Of a stretch of 64,000 nt of DNA, positions 16,203 through 25,713 are shown piece after piece. How positions within the stretch are numbered: position 1 is the first letter of the stretch; every line of letters begins with the position of its first letter. Source of the DNA: Bog-473 sp963721585 (GTDB taxonomy: Bacteria > Actinomycetota > Acidimicrobiia > Acidimicrobiales > RAAP-2); the NCBI GenBank assembly GCA_963721585.1, contig CAVRJN010000001.1, positions 1 through 64,000 of the forward strand, written 5' to 3'. A model generated the notes under the pieces. It saw only the letters and a list, made by a program, of their open reading frames with translations, was not told the origin of the DNA and searched no databases. Both the position numbers and the translations under genes were made by a program.

Positions 16203-18054
16203 CTGCTTCGACCTCCCTGGCGCGATGCTCCGCACGGTCGCTCTCGGACCAAAGGTCCGAGTCTCCCTCGGAGCGCCCCGTCGCATCCGCGGCGTCGGAG
16301 AGAGGGCTCATCTCGGACGCCGGCTGATAGACGTACCGACGAGTCTCGTCGTCGACCTCGTAGCGTCGTTGTCCATCCCTCATCTCGTAGAGAATGGGCC
16401 GCTCCAGATAGTGGGCAAGACCGGCAAGATGAGCGAAGTCGAGGACGACCAGTCGCGCTGACCCGTCATTGTCGGCCAGCCTGTCGACCGGCACGATCAG
16501 TGAGCCGACCTGTTTGGCGATCAGTTCTTCGTCGCTACGCATCGTCTTGCGGCGGCGCAGGATGTCGTGCAAACCTGCAACCAGGACTGCGAGCACGGCA
16601 AATATGAGCCCGGACATGCGGAGCAGCGAGACTCGGATCTCGTACTTCGCCACCGAGACCATATTGGGGTAGATGTGGGGAACGCTTCCTGACTGCGTCG
16701 GGTTGAGTCCCGCCGCCAGTGCAGAGGCGGCGGTCGGGGCGACGTAGGTGGCCCCCGGCGGAGCGGGGGCAACGGGGACATCGAGGGTGAGCGATGTCGG
16801 GGCCACTTGGAAGGGGAGCACCGGCGAGAACGTTGTCCTGATCGGATTGCCGCCCACAGCGCCCGTGATGCGGACGATGGGCTGGACGTCGACTGCGTAG
16901 TTGGCTCCGGCCACACCCGATTGAGCCGACACGGTGTTGATCAGGGCATAGAGATCGTTCAAGGCCAAGGTTGTGGAAACAGACGCTGTGTCCCCACTGA
17001 AGGGGGTGGCAGCCGTTCCGGTGGAAAGGCTCTTCCAGGTATTGGTACTCGACAACACGAGCGTACGAAGCTGGATGGTGCCTGTGACATGGTGCGGAAG
17101 CGGCGAGGCAAAGTGATACTTGAAGCTCAGCCCAAGCGAACTGACGAGGCTCGGGTAGATGGGATCGCCCGTCTTTACGGCACCCGACGGATAGACGGCC
17201 GTCGGTGCGTTCACGGCGGCCGAGTAGGAAAAGGTGCCGGTCTGTCGATACGCGTCATTCAGCGGAGCGGTCCGGAGGAGCGGTCGGCTGTAACCAACGC
17301 CGAGAAAGACCACGGCCAGCAACGCAAGAATGCAAAGGGGTACCAGGGTTGACTTCGGACCCTCGAAATAGGCAGGGGCGCGACGCGCCGCTACCTGCCG
17401 AGGAGTCATGGCTATCCCGGATCTCCGTTCCTGATCGGGTCTCGCCTTTTCCGATCCGGATCTGTTAGCGGAGCGACGCTCGCCCGTCGCCGGCGACTCG
17501 TTCCCGTGGCTCGGCGTCGATTCACGGGTCATGGTAAGCGACAGCCCACCCAGACGAGGCGGTGACCTGCCGCGTCGGCGTCGCCCACCCTTGGATGCCT
17601 TGGTACCAGTGAGGACGACGGCCATGGCCGCGATTCCGGCGAGCAGGGCTGCGTGGGCCGGCACGCCAAACCAACCGAGAACTGCTCCGGCATGGGGGAC
17701 ATGAAACCAGAGCTTCCCGATGAGTTCGCTTCGCGTCGCGTATCCAGGATCAACGAAATCATTGTTGTCCCCCTTGAAGAAGTAGTTGCCGTTCTGAATC
17801 AGGATGATGCGGTGCAACACCGGCTTGTGGAGGACCTGGCTCTGATAGAGGACCACGTCTCCCACGTGATAGCTCGACTGCGCACGGATGACCGCAAAGT
17901 CGCCCTTGTACAGCAACGGGTTCATGCTGATGCCGTCGGTTATCGAATAGGTCGACGTCCCGCCGAGCTTCGTCGGAGCGAAGAAGATCCACACGCCCAG
18001 GAGGACTGCGGCGGCAAAGATGATGCCAACAATCTTCGCTCGGTACGATCTCAT
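16186..18054 (-). CDS. ER/SipW-type signal peptidase I fused to a DUF5305-like domain
   Basis: 622 residues in one uninterrupted frame. Residues 1-150 are a signal peptidase of the ER/archaeal/SipW branch: a membrane helix at 8-25, catalytic Ser43 in ITDGISMNPLLYKGD, His81 in PVLHRIILI in place of the bacterial Lys, and the FFKGDNNDFVDP box (about 92-103). A second helix lies at about 133-149, followed by a disordered basic/Ser-rich linker (150-215). From MTPRQV (216) the sequence has a helix (236-252), then a DUF5305-like extracellular beta region (FSYSAAVNAPTAVYPSG and TGTIQLRTLVLSSTNTWKSL), a further helix near 485 and an acidic cytoplasmic tail. The two halves are, to my knowledge, usually separate neighbouring genes. 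An internal start at Met216 is possible. Confidence 0.8.
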   Translation of the reverse strand: MRSYRAKIVGIIFAAAVLLGVWIFFAPTKLGGTSTYSITDGISMNPLLYKGDFAVIRAQSSYHVGDVVLYQSQVLHKPVLHRIILIQNGNYFFKGDNNDFVDPGYATRSELIGKLWFHVPHAGAVLGWFGVPAHAALLAGIAAMAVVLTGTKASKGGRRRRGRSPPRLGGLSLTMTRESTPSHGNESPATGERRSANRSGSEKARPDQERRSGIAMTPRQVAARRAPAYFEGPKSTLVPLCILALLAVVFLGVGYSRPLLRTAPLNDAYRQTGTFSYSAAVNAPTAVYPSGAVKTGDPIYPSLVSSLGLSFKYHFASPLPHHVTGTIQLRTLVLSSTNTWKSLSTGTAATPFSGDTASVSTTLALNDLYALINTVSAQSGVAGANYAVDVQPIVRITGAVGGNPIRTTFSPVLPFQVAPTSLTLDVPVAPAPPGATYVAPTAASALAAGLNPTQSGSVPHIYPNMVSVAKYEIRVSLLRMSGLIFAVLAVLVAGLHDILRRRKTMRSDEELIAKQVGSLIVPVDRLADNDGSARLVVLDFAHLAGLAHYLERPILYEMRDGQRRYEVDDETRRYVYQPASEMSPLSDAADATGRSEGDSDLWSESDRAEHRAREVEAGAATL

Positions 18055-18170
18055 GAGCCCTCGCGGGCCTCCTCAGCTGAACCACGAGAACCCGGGCGGG
18101 GAGACACGGACATCGTCCGCTCCGCCACACCCGTGTCCCCAGTTCCTCGGGGGGCAACACTTCGCCGCTG

Positions 18171-18578
18171 CTACTGAGCTGCGACGACCGTCACGCCTGT
18201 CAACAGTGCGGCCGTGAGTTGTGTCGGGAGAATGGTCGCGCACGTGACGTTCGAACCGCCGGTGTCGGTCGTGCACGTGTAATTCGTCGGGCCGCCGGTG
18301 CTCAAGGCCGCTGCGATGATGACCTTCCCTGAGCCGGTACTCGGAACGGCTGGGCTTATCGTGAACGTCAACGAATCGATATTCGCAGGCGTTGTTGCGT
18401 CAAGTGTGTAATGAAGATTGGTCACCGTGTACCCCGAAACCGCGCCGGCTCCCGCACCAACAGTGGTGGCTGGAACAGTGTTCGACGCCGTAAACGCATA
18501 GGCACCACCGCCGATCGCCAATGCGATCCCCGCTCCCACAAGGATGGACAACATCCGCTTATTCCGCATCTGCACCAT
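18171..18578 (-). CDS. TasA/camelysin-like small secreted protein with SipW-type signal
   Basis: 135 residues from ATG 18578 (GAGGTG six bases upstream); the same frame is open from 18716 without a better start. The hydrophobic segment SILVGAGIALAIGGGAYA ends in FTASNTVPATTVG, a SipW-type signal, followed by a short all-beta domain (SGYTVTNLHYTLDATTPANI, LTFTISPAVPSTGSGKVIIA) with three Cys in the second half. This matches small TasA/camelysin-like proteins that form extracellular fibres. It is first in the operon, 116 bp before the signal peptidase. Being a fibre subunit is inference from family and context. Confidence 0.72.
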   Translation of the reverse strand: MVQMRNKRMLSILVGAGIALAIGGGAYAFTASNTVPATTVGAGAGAVSGYTVTNLHYTLDATTPANIDSLTFTISPAVPSTGSGKVIIAAALSTGGPTNYTCTTDTGGSNVTCATILPTQLTAALLTGVTVVAAQ

Positions 18579-18867
18579 GAGGTGCACCTCGAGTCTCACT
18601 GCTCGCCCAACACCAACGAAATGATGGCTATAGAGGCCTATCGGCATGAACCGAGAATTCTTGATCAGATCAGGAGCGTCCGCGTCGATTAATTGCACTA
18701 TTTTCAGAATTTGCACACGTTTATTGATGCGACTGAGAGCCAGAACCGCCCGGTGACCCGCACGTTGACTGGTGGGGAAAGGGCCCTCCGAGTTCGGCGG
18801 GGCCCGAACGGCCCATGCGTCTTTCGGCCAGACTTATGGCTGACAACAAACAGACGGGCAGGGACCG
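18579..18867. other. Divergent intergenic region, AT-richer than surroundings
   Basis: 289 bp between the TasA-like gene (minus) and the VOC gene (plus). The stretch 18650-18730 is clearly A/T-richer than the rest of the window by eye (TTAATTGCACTATTTTCAG, then TTTGCACACG), as expected for promoters serving both sides. No confident -10/-35 pair is assigned. Confidence 0.4.
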
Positions 18868-19278
18868 ATGCGGTTCAACCACATGGAGTTGACGTTTCCG
18901 GTGGGCAGCCTGACGGCGGCGCTGCGAGAAGAGATCGACGGCTTCTACGGATCGATCTTCGGATGGACAGCGCTCGATACGGATGTCGTGGGACATTCCT
19001 GCCACCTGTTGCTGCCCGACCCGGACCAGTTCATCCTCCTGGCGGAGAGCGAACGCCCCATCAGCTCGCCTGGCTACGACCACCTCGGGCTGCTGCAGGA
19101 CACGCGCCAGGAGGTCGATGACCTGCTCGACGCGTGCGAACGCTACGCCGAGAAGGACGACCGGGTGTCGATCAAGCGCTACGAGGACCTTGCCTATCCG
19201 GGCTTGACGATTCACGCCTTCTACGTCAAGTACCTCTTGCCGATCTACTTCGATGTGCAGAGCATGGAGCGCTCGTAG
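18868..19278 (+). CDS. VOC-superfamily (glyoxalase/bleomycin-resistance fold) protein
   Basis: 136 residues from ATG 18868 with GCAGGGA upstream. MRFNHMELTFPVGSL with FYGSIFGWTALDTDVVGH is the first beta-alpha-beta-beta-beta half of a VOC module, and GYDHLGLLQDTRQEVDDLLDA the second; the C-terminal PIYFDVQSMERS closes the fold. His5 and His73 (GYDHLG) could bind a metal, although the third and fourth ligands are unclear. Substrate unknown. It stands alone upstream of the phospholipase gene. Confidence 0.72.
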   Translation: MRFNHMELTFPVGSLTAALREEIDGFYGSIFGWTALDTDVVGHSCHLLLPDPDQFILLAESERPISSPGYDHLGLLQDTRQEVDDLLDACERYAEKDDRVSIKRYEDLAYPGLTIHAFYVKYLLPIYFDVQSMERS

Positions 19279-19317
19279 CCACGGGTTGCGTGACCGCCCC
19301 CGGTTAACGTACCGACG

Positions 19318-20850
19318 GTGACCGAAGATCACGATTCTCCCCAACCGTGGACGTCGCGACTCTCGCGCCGGTCGCTGCTGGCCGGGACGGTCGCCTCGGG
19401 GCTGGCCGCAGCCGGTCTCGGCGCAGCGGTCGGCAGCCAGGCCTACGCCGCGACCACGAGAGCCAAGGGTCTCGGACCGAACGGCTCACTGCTGCAACCG
19501 GGTTCCCGACCGTTTCCGCACCTCCCTGCGGGTATCGACACCATGCCGAAGATCCAGCACGTCGTCGTCTTGATGATGGAGAACCACTCGTTCGATGATC
19601 ACCTGGGAACGTTGGGCCGTGGCGACGGCCTGACGCTCGATGCCACCGGGAAGCCCCTCAACTACAACCCGGATCCTTCCGGGGGATACGTTCGCTCGTT
19701 TCACAACCCGAACACCTGCGGTGAGAGCGACTCGGGCATCACGCAGTCGTGGAACGCTTCACACATCTGCTTCGACAACGGCACCAACATGGGCTTCGTC
19801 AAGGGATGCAGCGGCGCGGCGATGGGCTACTGGGAAGCCGACGATCTGCCCTTCTACCACTCGATGGCGCGCCAGTTTCCCATCGGGGACCGCTACTTCT
19901 GTTCCGTCATGGCACAGACCTATCCGAATCGGCGGTTCCTCATCGCGGGCACCGCCCTCGGGAACATCAGCACGGACGTCACGGGCATCTCCAAAGTCGA
20001 TGCCCCCAACGGCACGATCTTCGACCGCCTCAACGAGCACGGGGTCTCGTGGAAGGACTACTACACGGACCTTCCGACGTGTGCGCTCTTCGAACCGGTC
20101 TTCTTGAACAATCCGACCAAGGCCGTCCACGTCAGCCAGTTCTTCACCGATGCGGCGTCTGGCAACCTCCCTGCCTTCAGCCTCGTGGATCCCTATTCCA
20201 ATTTCTCCGAGGAGGACGGCGACATCTCGGTCGGGGAGGGCTACGCCTCGCTCGTCATCAACGCGGTCATGCAGGGCCCGGCATGGGACAAGACGGCGCT
20301 GATCTGGGTCTACGACGAGCACGGAGGTTGGTACGACCACGTTCCGCCGCAACCAGCCGTGAAACCGGACAACGTCGAGCCGATGCTGAAACCGGGCGAT
20401 ATCCCGGGCTCGTACGACTACACCGGTTTCCGGGTGCCCTGCTGCGTGGTGTCGGCCTGGTCCAAGAGGGACTACGTCTCGCACCAGACGTTCGACCACA
20501 CGTCGATCCTGAAGCTCGTCGAGACCAAGTGGAATCTCCCGGCGCTCACCTTCCGCGATGCCAACGCGCGCGACATGGTCGATTTCTTCGACTTCGAGGC
20601 CACGCGGCCGCCGTTCGCAGAGCCTCCGGCTCTCACCGCGCCGATGAATCCCTTCTCGAGCCCCGCCGCCCTGCCACCCGGCTCATTGAGCCCGGCTGAT
20701 CAAGCCATGTTCCACACGATCTGCGATGAACTGCCCGCCGGGTCGCTGCCCCCTGCCCGCGCCAGGATCTCCGCCATCCCGCCCCGCGCCGTCGCTCTCA
20801 TGGCCGCCCAGGAAGATCGAATCGAGCAGGAGATCCGGGCCCAGACATAG
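19318..20850 (+). CDS. Tat-exported phospholipase C / acid phosphatase (phosphoesterase family)
   Basis: 510 residues from GTG 19318. The Tat signal has SRRSLLAG (Arg17-Arg18) followed by an Ala/Gly-rich hydrophobic stretch to AYAATT. The mature protein has the family hallmarks KIQHVVVLMMENHSFDDHLG, NRRFLIAGT, and IWVYDEHGGWYDHVPPQP, with Asp/His residues that bind metal and phosphate. PCCVVSAWSKRDYVSHQTFDHTSIL is the typical C-terminal core. It would cleave phospholipids or release phosphate outside the membrane. TAACGT seven bases before the GTG fits a leaderless promoter. It converges on the glycosidase gene with only 7 bp between stops. Confidence 0.9.
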   Translation: MTEDHDSPQPWTSRLSRRSLLAGTVASGLAAAGLGAAVGSQAYAATTRAKGLGPNGSLLQPGSRPFPHLPAGIDTMPKIQHVVVLMMENHSFDDHLGTLGRGDGLTLDATGKPLNYNPDPSGGYVRSFHNPNTCGESDSGITQSWNASHICFDNGTNMGFVKGCSGAAMGYWEADDLPFYHSMARQFPIGDRYFCSVMAQTYPNRRFLIAGTALGNISTDVTGISKVDAPNGTIFDRLNEHGVSWKDYYTDLPTCALFEPVFLNNPTKAVHVSQFFTDAASGNLPAFSLVDPYSNFSEEDGDISVGEGYASLVINAVMQGPAWDKTALIWVYDEHGGWYDHVPPQPAVKPDNVEPMLKPGDIPGSYDYTGFRVPCCVVSAWSKRDYVSHQTFDHTSILKLVETKWNLPALTFRDANARDMVDFFDFEATRPPFAEPPALTAPMNPFSSPAALPPGSLSPADQAMFHTICDELPAGSLPPARARISAIPPRAVALMAAQEDRIEQEIRAQT

Positions 20851-20857
20851 GCGACGG

Positions 20858-22801
20858 TCACGACGAGGGGCACGCCCCCGCCGTGACGGTGATGTAGACC
20901 TGCGACGGACGCCCGATTGTCTGCACGGCGAGATGTGTTGCGCCGGGCTTCGAGGTGATGCGCCCGCCCTTGACCGCTGAGCACCACCCGTTCGGATAGT
21001 GCTGTGATGCTGCAAGCGCAATGGTCGTCACCCCTCGCGCTGTCACCGTCGGCGAGTAGACCATGGTGAAGGCGCCCGTGAAGGGATTGAAGATGACGGA
21101 GTTCGGGACCCCCGCCACCGCCTGCGGGTATGTGCGGGAGAGCACGCTCACGACCGGTGAGTACGAGCCGTCAGGCTCCACCAGACCCTCGGCCGACGAT
21201 CCCGTGGGATCGTCGTAGTACTTCCAGGCCCAGTAGATCCAACTCAGCTGGTCCAAGCCGGCCCATTCCACGTCGAAGCCGGCAAGCGCGACACTCGTCG
21301 TCGCTCCGAATTCGCTCATCAAGCCCGCCGGCCCGGCCGATTGAAAGGCCGAGCTCATGGAGAGACGAACAATGTCCTGTTCGGATGCGGCGGTCTCCTC
21401 CGACTGCAGGCACTTGAGGAGATCGGTCGGATTGCCGGTGACGGGGCTGCGGTCGCCGCAGTAGACGTGGAAATTGAACACGAGGCGCTTGAAGGGCAGC
21501 GGGCCCAGCTGGGAGGGGATGTCCCCGCCAGTGACCCAATAGATGTCCGGTTCGACGAAGGTCAGGTGATGGCTGTCGACGGACTGGATCGTCGGGATCA
21601 CGCCGCTGTCGGGGTCCCCGGCGGGACAGGTCAGCGCGCCGGCGCCGTTGGCCAGGTCTGCCGCCGCCGCGTGGGCCTTGCCGATGTAGAAGCATTCCAG
21701 CTGCCCGGTGAAGATGGACTCCGAGGCCGTCTGGGTCTCCGTTGAGAAGGGCTCGTTGTAGGGGTCGTAGCCGATCACCCAGGGGTCGTTCTCGAACCTC
21801 TGCGCCACGGTCTTCCAGACCAGGTCGAAGTTGCCCTGGAGATTCCCCACCACGTCGTTGGCCCAGAAGTGCGCCACGGCCGTCTGGAGTGTCGGGTTCG
21901 AGTAATTGTTCGACCATCGCCCTCCCCTGGGCACGATCGGGACGTCGTCCGTGCACACGGCCCAGTCCGGAGCACCCTCGCCCCGGAAGTTCTGGTTGTA
22001 GACGTCCTGGTGCATGTCGAGCAGCGTGTAGATCCCGTAGCGGCTCAGCAGTTTGACCGTGGCCGCCACGTGGTTCAGATAGCTCTCGGCCACGGCCTTG
22101 TTCCACTCGTGGGCGTTGCCCGGCGCCCCGGGCGTGCAGACCTGGGGCTGGTTCGGTCCGCCTGATCCCGGCTCGAGTGCCTGCCACTCAATGCCGAGAC
22201 GCACGACGTTGAAGCCGAGGCGCTGCATCTTCGCCGCGTCGGCCGAGCTGAAATTCCACGGCTCACCCGGATCGGGGTAGGCGATGTACGGTGCGTGCTT
22301 GTAGACGACATTGACCCCGTGCATGAGGACGATGCGTCCCTTGCTGTCGTAGAGGTACGGCCCGCCGGGCGAGCTCAAGAAGCTCGGGACATCCGGACCG
22401 ATCCCCTCGCCCGAAACCCCGTTGCTGGCCTGGTACTGCACGCCGGCGCCATGCAGGGGCACGATGTGTGGCGACAGGGCGTTCAGATTGGGCTGGTTGA
22501 CGACGTGTTGGGGCCCGACGGCCGTGGTGGTGGTCGTCGACGGGGGGACCGGCGTGGGGGCAGTCGAAGTGCTCGTGGTGGTCGCCGCATTGGCGGTCGT
22601 CGAGGTTGTCGACGACTTCGGAGCAGTCGTGGTCGTGGTCGTCAGTGCGTTGGGGACCGTCGTGGTGGTCGACGGCTTCGGGGCGACCGTCGTCGTGGTC
22701 GTGGCGGCTCCAGCGCCGATCGCACCGAGCAGGGGCCCGCACGCGACGAGCGCCGCCCCGGTGAAGACAACCCGTTTTGGACAACTGAACCTGAGACCCA
22801 T
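20858..22801 (-). CDS. Secreted GH5 endoglycoceramidase-like glycosidase
   Basis: 647 residues from ATG 22801 (GAGAGGG five bases upstream); an upstream in-frame start at 22855 lacks such a site. A signal peptide (VVFTGAALVACGPLLGAIGAGA) is followed by a 65-residue Thr-rich mucin-like linker, then a GH5-type barrel: GKGRIVLMHGVNV-like segment (KGRIVLMHGVNVVYK), FNVVRLGIEWQALEP, YTLLDMHQD, the acid/base Glu about 350 in GYDPYNEPF and the nucleophile Glu about 497 in LMSEFGAT. A C-terminal beta domain follows. These features match endoglycoceramidases, which cut glycan from glycosphingolipids. Next to a phospholipase C it suggests use of membrane lipids; exact substrate is unproven. Confidence 0.82.
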   Translation of the reverse strand: MGLRFSCPKRVVFTGAALVACGPLLGAIGAGAATTTTTVAPKPSTTTTVPNALTTTTTTAPKSSTTSTTANAATTTSTSTAPTPVPPSTTTTTAVGPQHVVNQPNLNALSPHIVPLHGAGVQYQASNGVSGEGIGPDVPSFLSSPGGPYLYDSKGRIVLMHGVNVVYKHAPYIAYPDPGEPWNFSSADAAKMQRLGFNVVRLGIEWQALEPGSGGPNQPQVCTPGAPGNAHEWNKAVAESYLNHVAATVKLLSRYGIYTLLDMHQDVYNQNFRGEGAPDWAVCTDDVPIVPRGGRWSNNYSNPTLQTAVAHFWANDVVGNLQGNFDLVWKTVAQRFENDPWVIGYDPYNEPFSTETQTASESIFTGQLECFYIGKAHAAAADLANGAGALTCPAGDPDSGVIPTIQSVDSHHLTFVEPDIYWVTGGDIPSQLGPLPFKRLVFNFHVYCGDRSPVTGNPTDLLKCLQSEETAASEQDIVRLSMSSAFQSAGPAGLMSEFGATTSVALAGFDVEWAGLDQLSWIYWAWKYYDDPTGSSAEGLVEPDGSYSPVVSVLSRTYPQAVAGVPNSVIFNPFTGAFTMVYSPTVTARGVTTIALAASQHYPNGWCSAVKGGRITSKPGATHLAVQTIGRPSQVYITVTAGACPSS

Positions 22802-22942
22802 CGGCACCCTCTCTGCGTCCGCGCCCACTCCCGCCGAGCCGCCGACTGTAACCACCCGTCGCGGGGGACCACGAAACGCCGGGCTCCGAATTGTGCGGGA
22901 CGCGTCCGATTCGGTACGGCCTGGGATTCGGCTGAGCTATTC

Positions 22943-25252
22943 CTAAATCAGAAGCCTCCGGCGCCTGCGTACGAAGAGATCGGCCGATGCCTGAAGGTCG
23001 ATCTGCATCTGGTTCTGGTTCTCGAGCAGTTCGTCGGCCCACAACATCTGCAGCGTCGTCTGCACCCGGTCGGACCGCTGCTGGTCCCGCACGTCGGCAA
23101 AGGCCTTCCGCAATGCGTCATGGAGGACTTCACCATGAGCCGGCGGTGCGTCGAGCACCGTGCGCCGGGCGGCCAGAAGTTCGGCGAACTGTTCGTACCA
23201 GCGGTGACTCGAGGCATAGCTGTCCCGCAGGACGGCCTCGGCGACGGCCACGGACTCGACCTCGGGCTGCCCCGCAGTCGGAGGTCGCACGGGGAGGGTG
23301 GCGAGGGTGAAGGCCGCGAGCCGGAGCCGGTTCGATCCCGTGAAGAGCCTCGAGATGGTCTCCACCGACACGACCTTGGCCCCCCGTTCAGCGAAGAACT
23401 GCCGGAACGCGTCGTCGAGGAGCAGATAGGCGCGGTGTGAGGCCTGCTGACCGGCCCCGGTGTCGACCTGCCGCCGCGTCGAGGTCAGCCGCTCGACGGC
23501 GTCGGACAGGTAGCCCGAGCTGGCCGCGAAGGCGCTGGAGAGCGCGCGCCCGAGGGCCGCGGTCGCGCCCCGGGGCCAGAAGAGGAATCCCACGACGATG
23601 CTGACCCCGCATCCGATGGCCACATCTTCAATGCGCGTCAGGCCGACCTTCCATCCGGTGGGCTGAATGATGTTGAAGAGGATGATCACCACCAGGGTGA
23701 AGCCGGCTTGGCCTGCGGCGAAGGAAACCATGGCGGGTGCCATGCCGGAAAGCAGCACCACTACGGGGAGCAGCACCCACAGCAGGACCGAATGGTCGCC
23801 GATGCCGATCATGAGGGCCGACCCTGCCACGACGCCGACCGCGGTACCCCCAACGGCGCGCAGGGCGGTCTCGCCCGTCCCGAGTGCGCTGGAACGCAGC
23901 ACGGACAGGGTCCCGAGCACGACCCAGAATCCATGCGAGACGTTGGTGATCTCGATCACCGTCACCGCGAGGGCCAGGCCCACTGCGCCGCGCACCGCGT
24001 TGCGGAACCAGACGGAGCGAAGGGACAAGTGGGACAAGAGCCGATGCCCGAGGACGTGGGAGGTGGATTCGTCCGCCATCCCCATGCGGCGGTCGATCAC
24101 CGCCTCGGCGCCCGCCGCCTCCAGAGCCGCATCGGCCACCAGTTCCGTGGCGACGCCGAGCGCGCGCGCGTGGAAGCCGGGATCAAGCGAACCGGCGAGG
24201 TTGTTGTCATCGACGAGCTCAGGCGGAGGCTCAGAGCCGGGCGCGGGCGCCATCTCCGCCTGGGTCAGTGCGTTCTCGTCCGCCTCGATCTCCGCGTTGA
24301 TCAGCTGGTCGAGCCTCGTGGTGGACTCCCGGACCGCCTCGATACGCGCCGGATCCTGCACCGGGTGACCTTCGCCGTCGCAGATCAGCGCAGCCGTCTG
24401 GTGGAGTGTCTCCGCGACCTTCTCGGTGACCTCCATCGCCGTTCGGGGTTCGGTCGACCAATGCTCGTCCCCGATCATCGCAGTGTTGTCGGCGACCCAT
24501 TCGACCCGGCCCACCAGTTTGGAGAGCGCCACTGCGCCCGACTCGGCGCCCGTCGGGGGATAGGGCGTGCCGGAGAACTGCTCGCGCAGACGGGTCAGCT
24601 CGGTGGCAACGTCCGTGTACTCCTGGGTGTCTTCGTCGCCGCGGGAGCGCGCGTCGGCCAGGCGGGCCACGGCCGAGATCGCCGCGGCCAGCCGGCGCCG
24701 TAGGTTGTCATGCCATGGAGGCGGCCATACCAGCATGCAGGCCGTGATGCAGAAGGCACCGGCCAGTGTCCATCCCAGCAGGCGGGGACCAATGGCCGAC
24801 ACCGGCTGGGCCACCGCCACGGGGAGGACGAAGGTGAGCAACGCTGCCGTCGTCCCGGTCGCGATCTGCGGCACGACGATCCCTGTGAAGAGCACCGCGA
24901 AGCCGACCAATCCCATCGTGACGACGGCCGCCACCTTGTTCGTCGAAACGAAGGTACCGAGCGCGATGAAGCAGGCACCGACCAGGTAGAGACCGCCGTA
25001 GGAGACGAGGCGGGAGCGGGGCCGCCCCGTGAATTCCACCAGGAGGAGCAGCGCGAACGACCCGAAGGCTCCGAACAGAGCGACCTGCGCGTTCGAGAAG
25101 GACACGTGGGCGATGGCGAACACCAGCGGCATGATCACGGCGGACCTGACCGAACGCTTGAGGACCAGGAGATCGGGGTCCTTCGAGTGGTACCACTCGA
25201 CAACACCCGGGCGTGCCGGAGCAGGGGCCTGGGAGTCGGTCGGGTGCGTCAC
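22943..25252 (-). CDS. FUSC-family (aromatic acid exporter-like) membrane protein
   Basis: 769 residues from GTG 25252. It has two blocks of about six membrane helices (about 30-190 and 405-545), each followed by a long cytoplasmic helical region. The segment ALLLLVEFTGRPRSRLVSY after helix 3 is typical of FUSC/YccS/AaeB proteins, and WVVLGTLSVLRSSALGTGETALRAVGGTAVG in the second block is the conserved FUSC core. These proteins are believed to export aromatic acids or related small molecules. It stands alone; upstream is the divergently oriented-in-context glycosidase end with about 140 bp between coding parts. Confidence 0.82.
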   Translation of the reverse strand: MTHPTDSQAPAPARPGVVEWYHSKDPDLLVLKRSVRSAVIMPLVFAIAHVSFSNAQVALFGAFGSFALLLLVEFTGRPRSRLVSYGGLYLVGACFIALGTFVSTNKVAAVVTMGLVGFAVLFTGIVVPQIATGTTAALLTFVLPVAVAQPVSAIGPRLLGWTLAGAFCITACMLVWPPPWHDNLRRRLAAAISAVARLADARSRGDEDTQEYTDVATELTRLREQFSGTPYPPTGAESGAVALSKLVGRVEWVADNTAMIGDEHWSTEPRTAMEVTEKVAETLHQTAALICDGEGHPVQDPARIEAVRESTTRLDQLINAEIEADENALTQAEMAPAPGSEPPPELVDDNNLAGSLDPGFHARALGVATELVADAALEAAGAEAVIDRRMGMADESTSHVLGHRLLSHLSLRSVWFRNAVRGAVGLALAVTVIEITNVSHGFWVVLGTLSVLRSSALGTGETALRAVGGTAVGVVAGSALMIGIGDHSVLLWVLLPVVVLLSGMAPAMVSFAAGQAGFTLVVIILFNIIQPTGWKVGLTRIEDVAIGCGVSIVVGFLFWPRGATAALGRALSSAFAASSGYLSDAVERLTSTRRQVDTGAGQQASHRAYLLLDDAFRQFFAERGAKVVSVETISRLFTGSNRLRLAAFTLATLPVRPPTAGQPEVESVAVAEAVLRDSYASSHRWYEQFAELLAARRTVLDAPPAHGEVLHDALRKAFADVRDQQRSDRVQTTLQMLWADELLENQNQMQIDLQASADLFVRRRRRLLI

Positions 25253-25282
25253 GAGCTGGCAAGCGTCATGGCGGAGTGCCGA

Positions 25283-25618
25283 TCATCCTTTCGCCGGCAG
25301 CGATCGTGCGACGGCGACTCCGAGGTCCACCCACTTGGCCAGCTGGCGCTTCGTCCCGAGGTCTTCGGCACCGACCCGCAACCACCCCGGCCTCGGCCGG
25401 CCCCCAATCACGGCAACCGATGCCGGCGTCGTGGCCACCAATTCGTCCGACCGACCGGAGCCGACACGCACGAGGATGCCGCCTTGACCGCTCGCGGCGA
25501 CGGCCACGTTCCCCCCGATGAGGAAGGCCAGGCCACCGAACATCTTCGTCTCGTTCAATCCTCGTTGGGTGGCGACCAACTCCCTGATGCGCTGCGCGAG
25601 GTCGTTGTCGTAGGGCAC
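25283..25618 (-). CDS. TfoX N-terminal-domain protein
   Basis: 111 residues from GTG 25618. The pattern RIRELVATQRGLNETKMFGGLAFLIGGNVAVA, then ILVRVGSG and WLRVGAEDLGTKRQLAKWVDLGVAVA, matches the single-domain TfoX/Sxy N-terminal family. In actinobacteria these are small proteins of unknown role, not demonstrated competence regulators. It ends 30 bp before the FUSC start and may be cotranscribed with it. Confidence 0.8.
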   Translation of the reverse strand: MPYDNDLAQRIRELVATQRGLNETKMFGGLAFLIGGNVAVAASGQGGILVRVGSGRSDELVATTPASVAVIGGRPRPGWLRVGAEDLGTKRQLAKWVDLGVAVARSLPAKG

Positions 25619-25713
25619 GGAACAAGCGTACGCACCGTTCTTGCTCCCCGCCTCCCGAGGTGCGCCCCGAACCAGCAGCCGATTCCGTCATGCGGCGCAA
25701 GCGAAGGGTCGGG

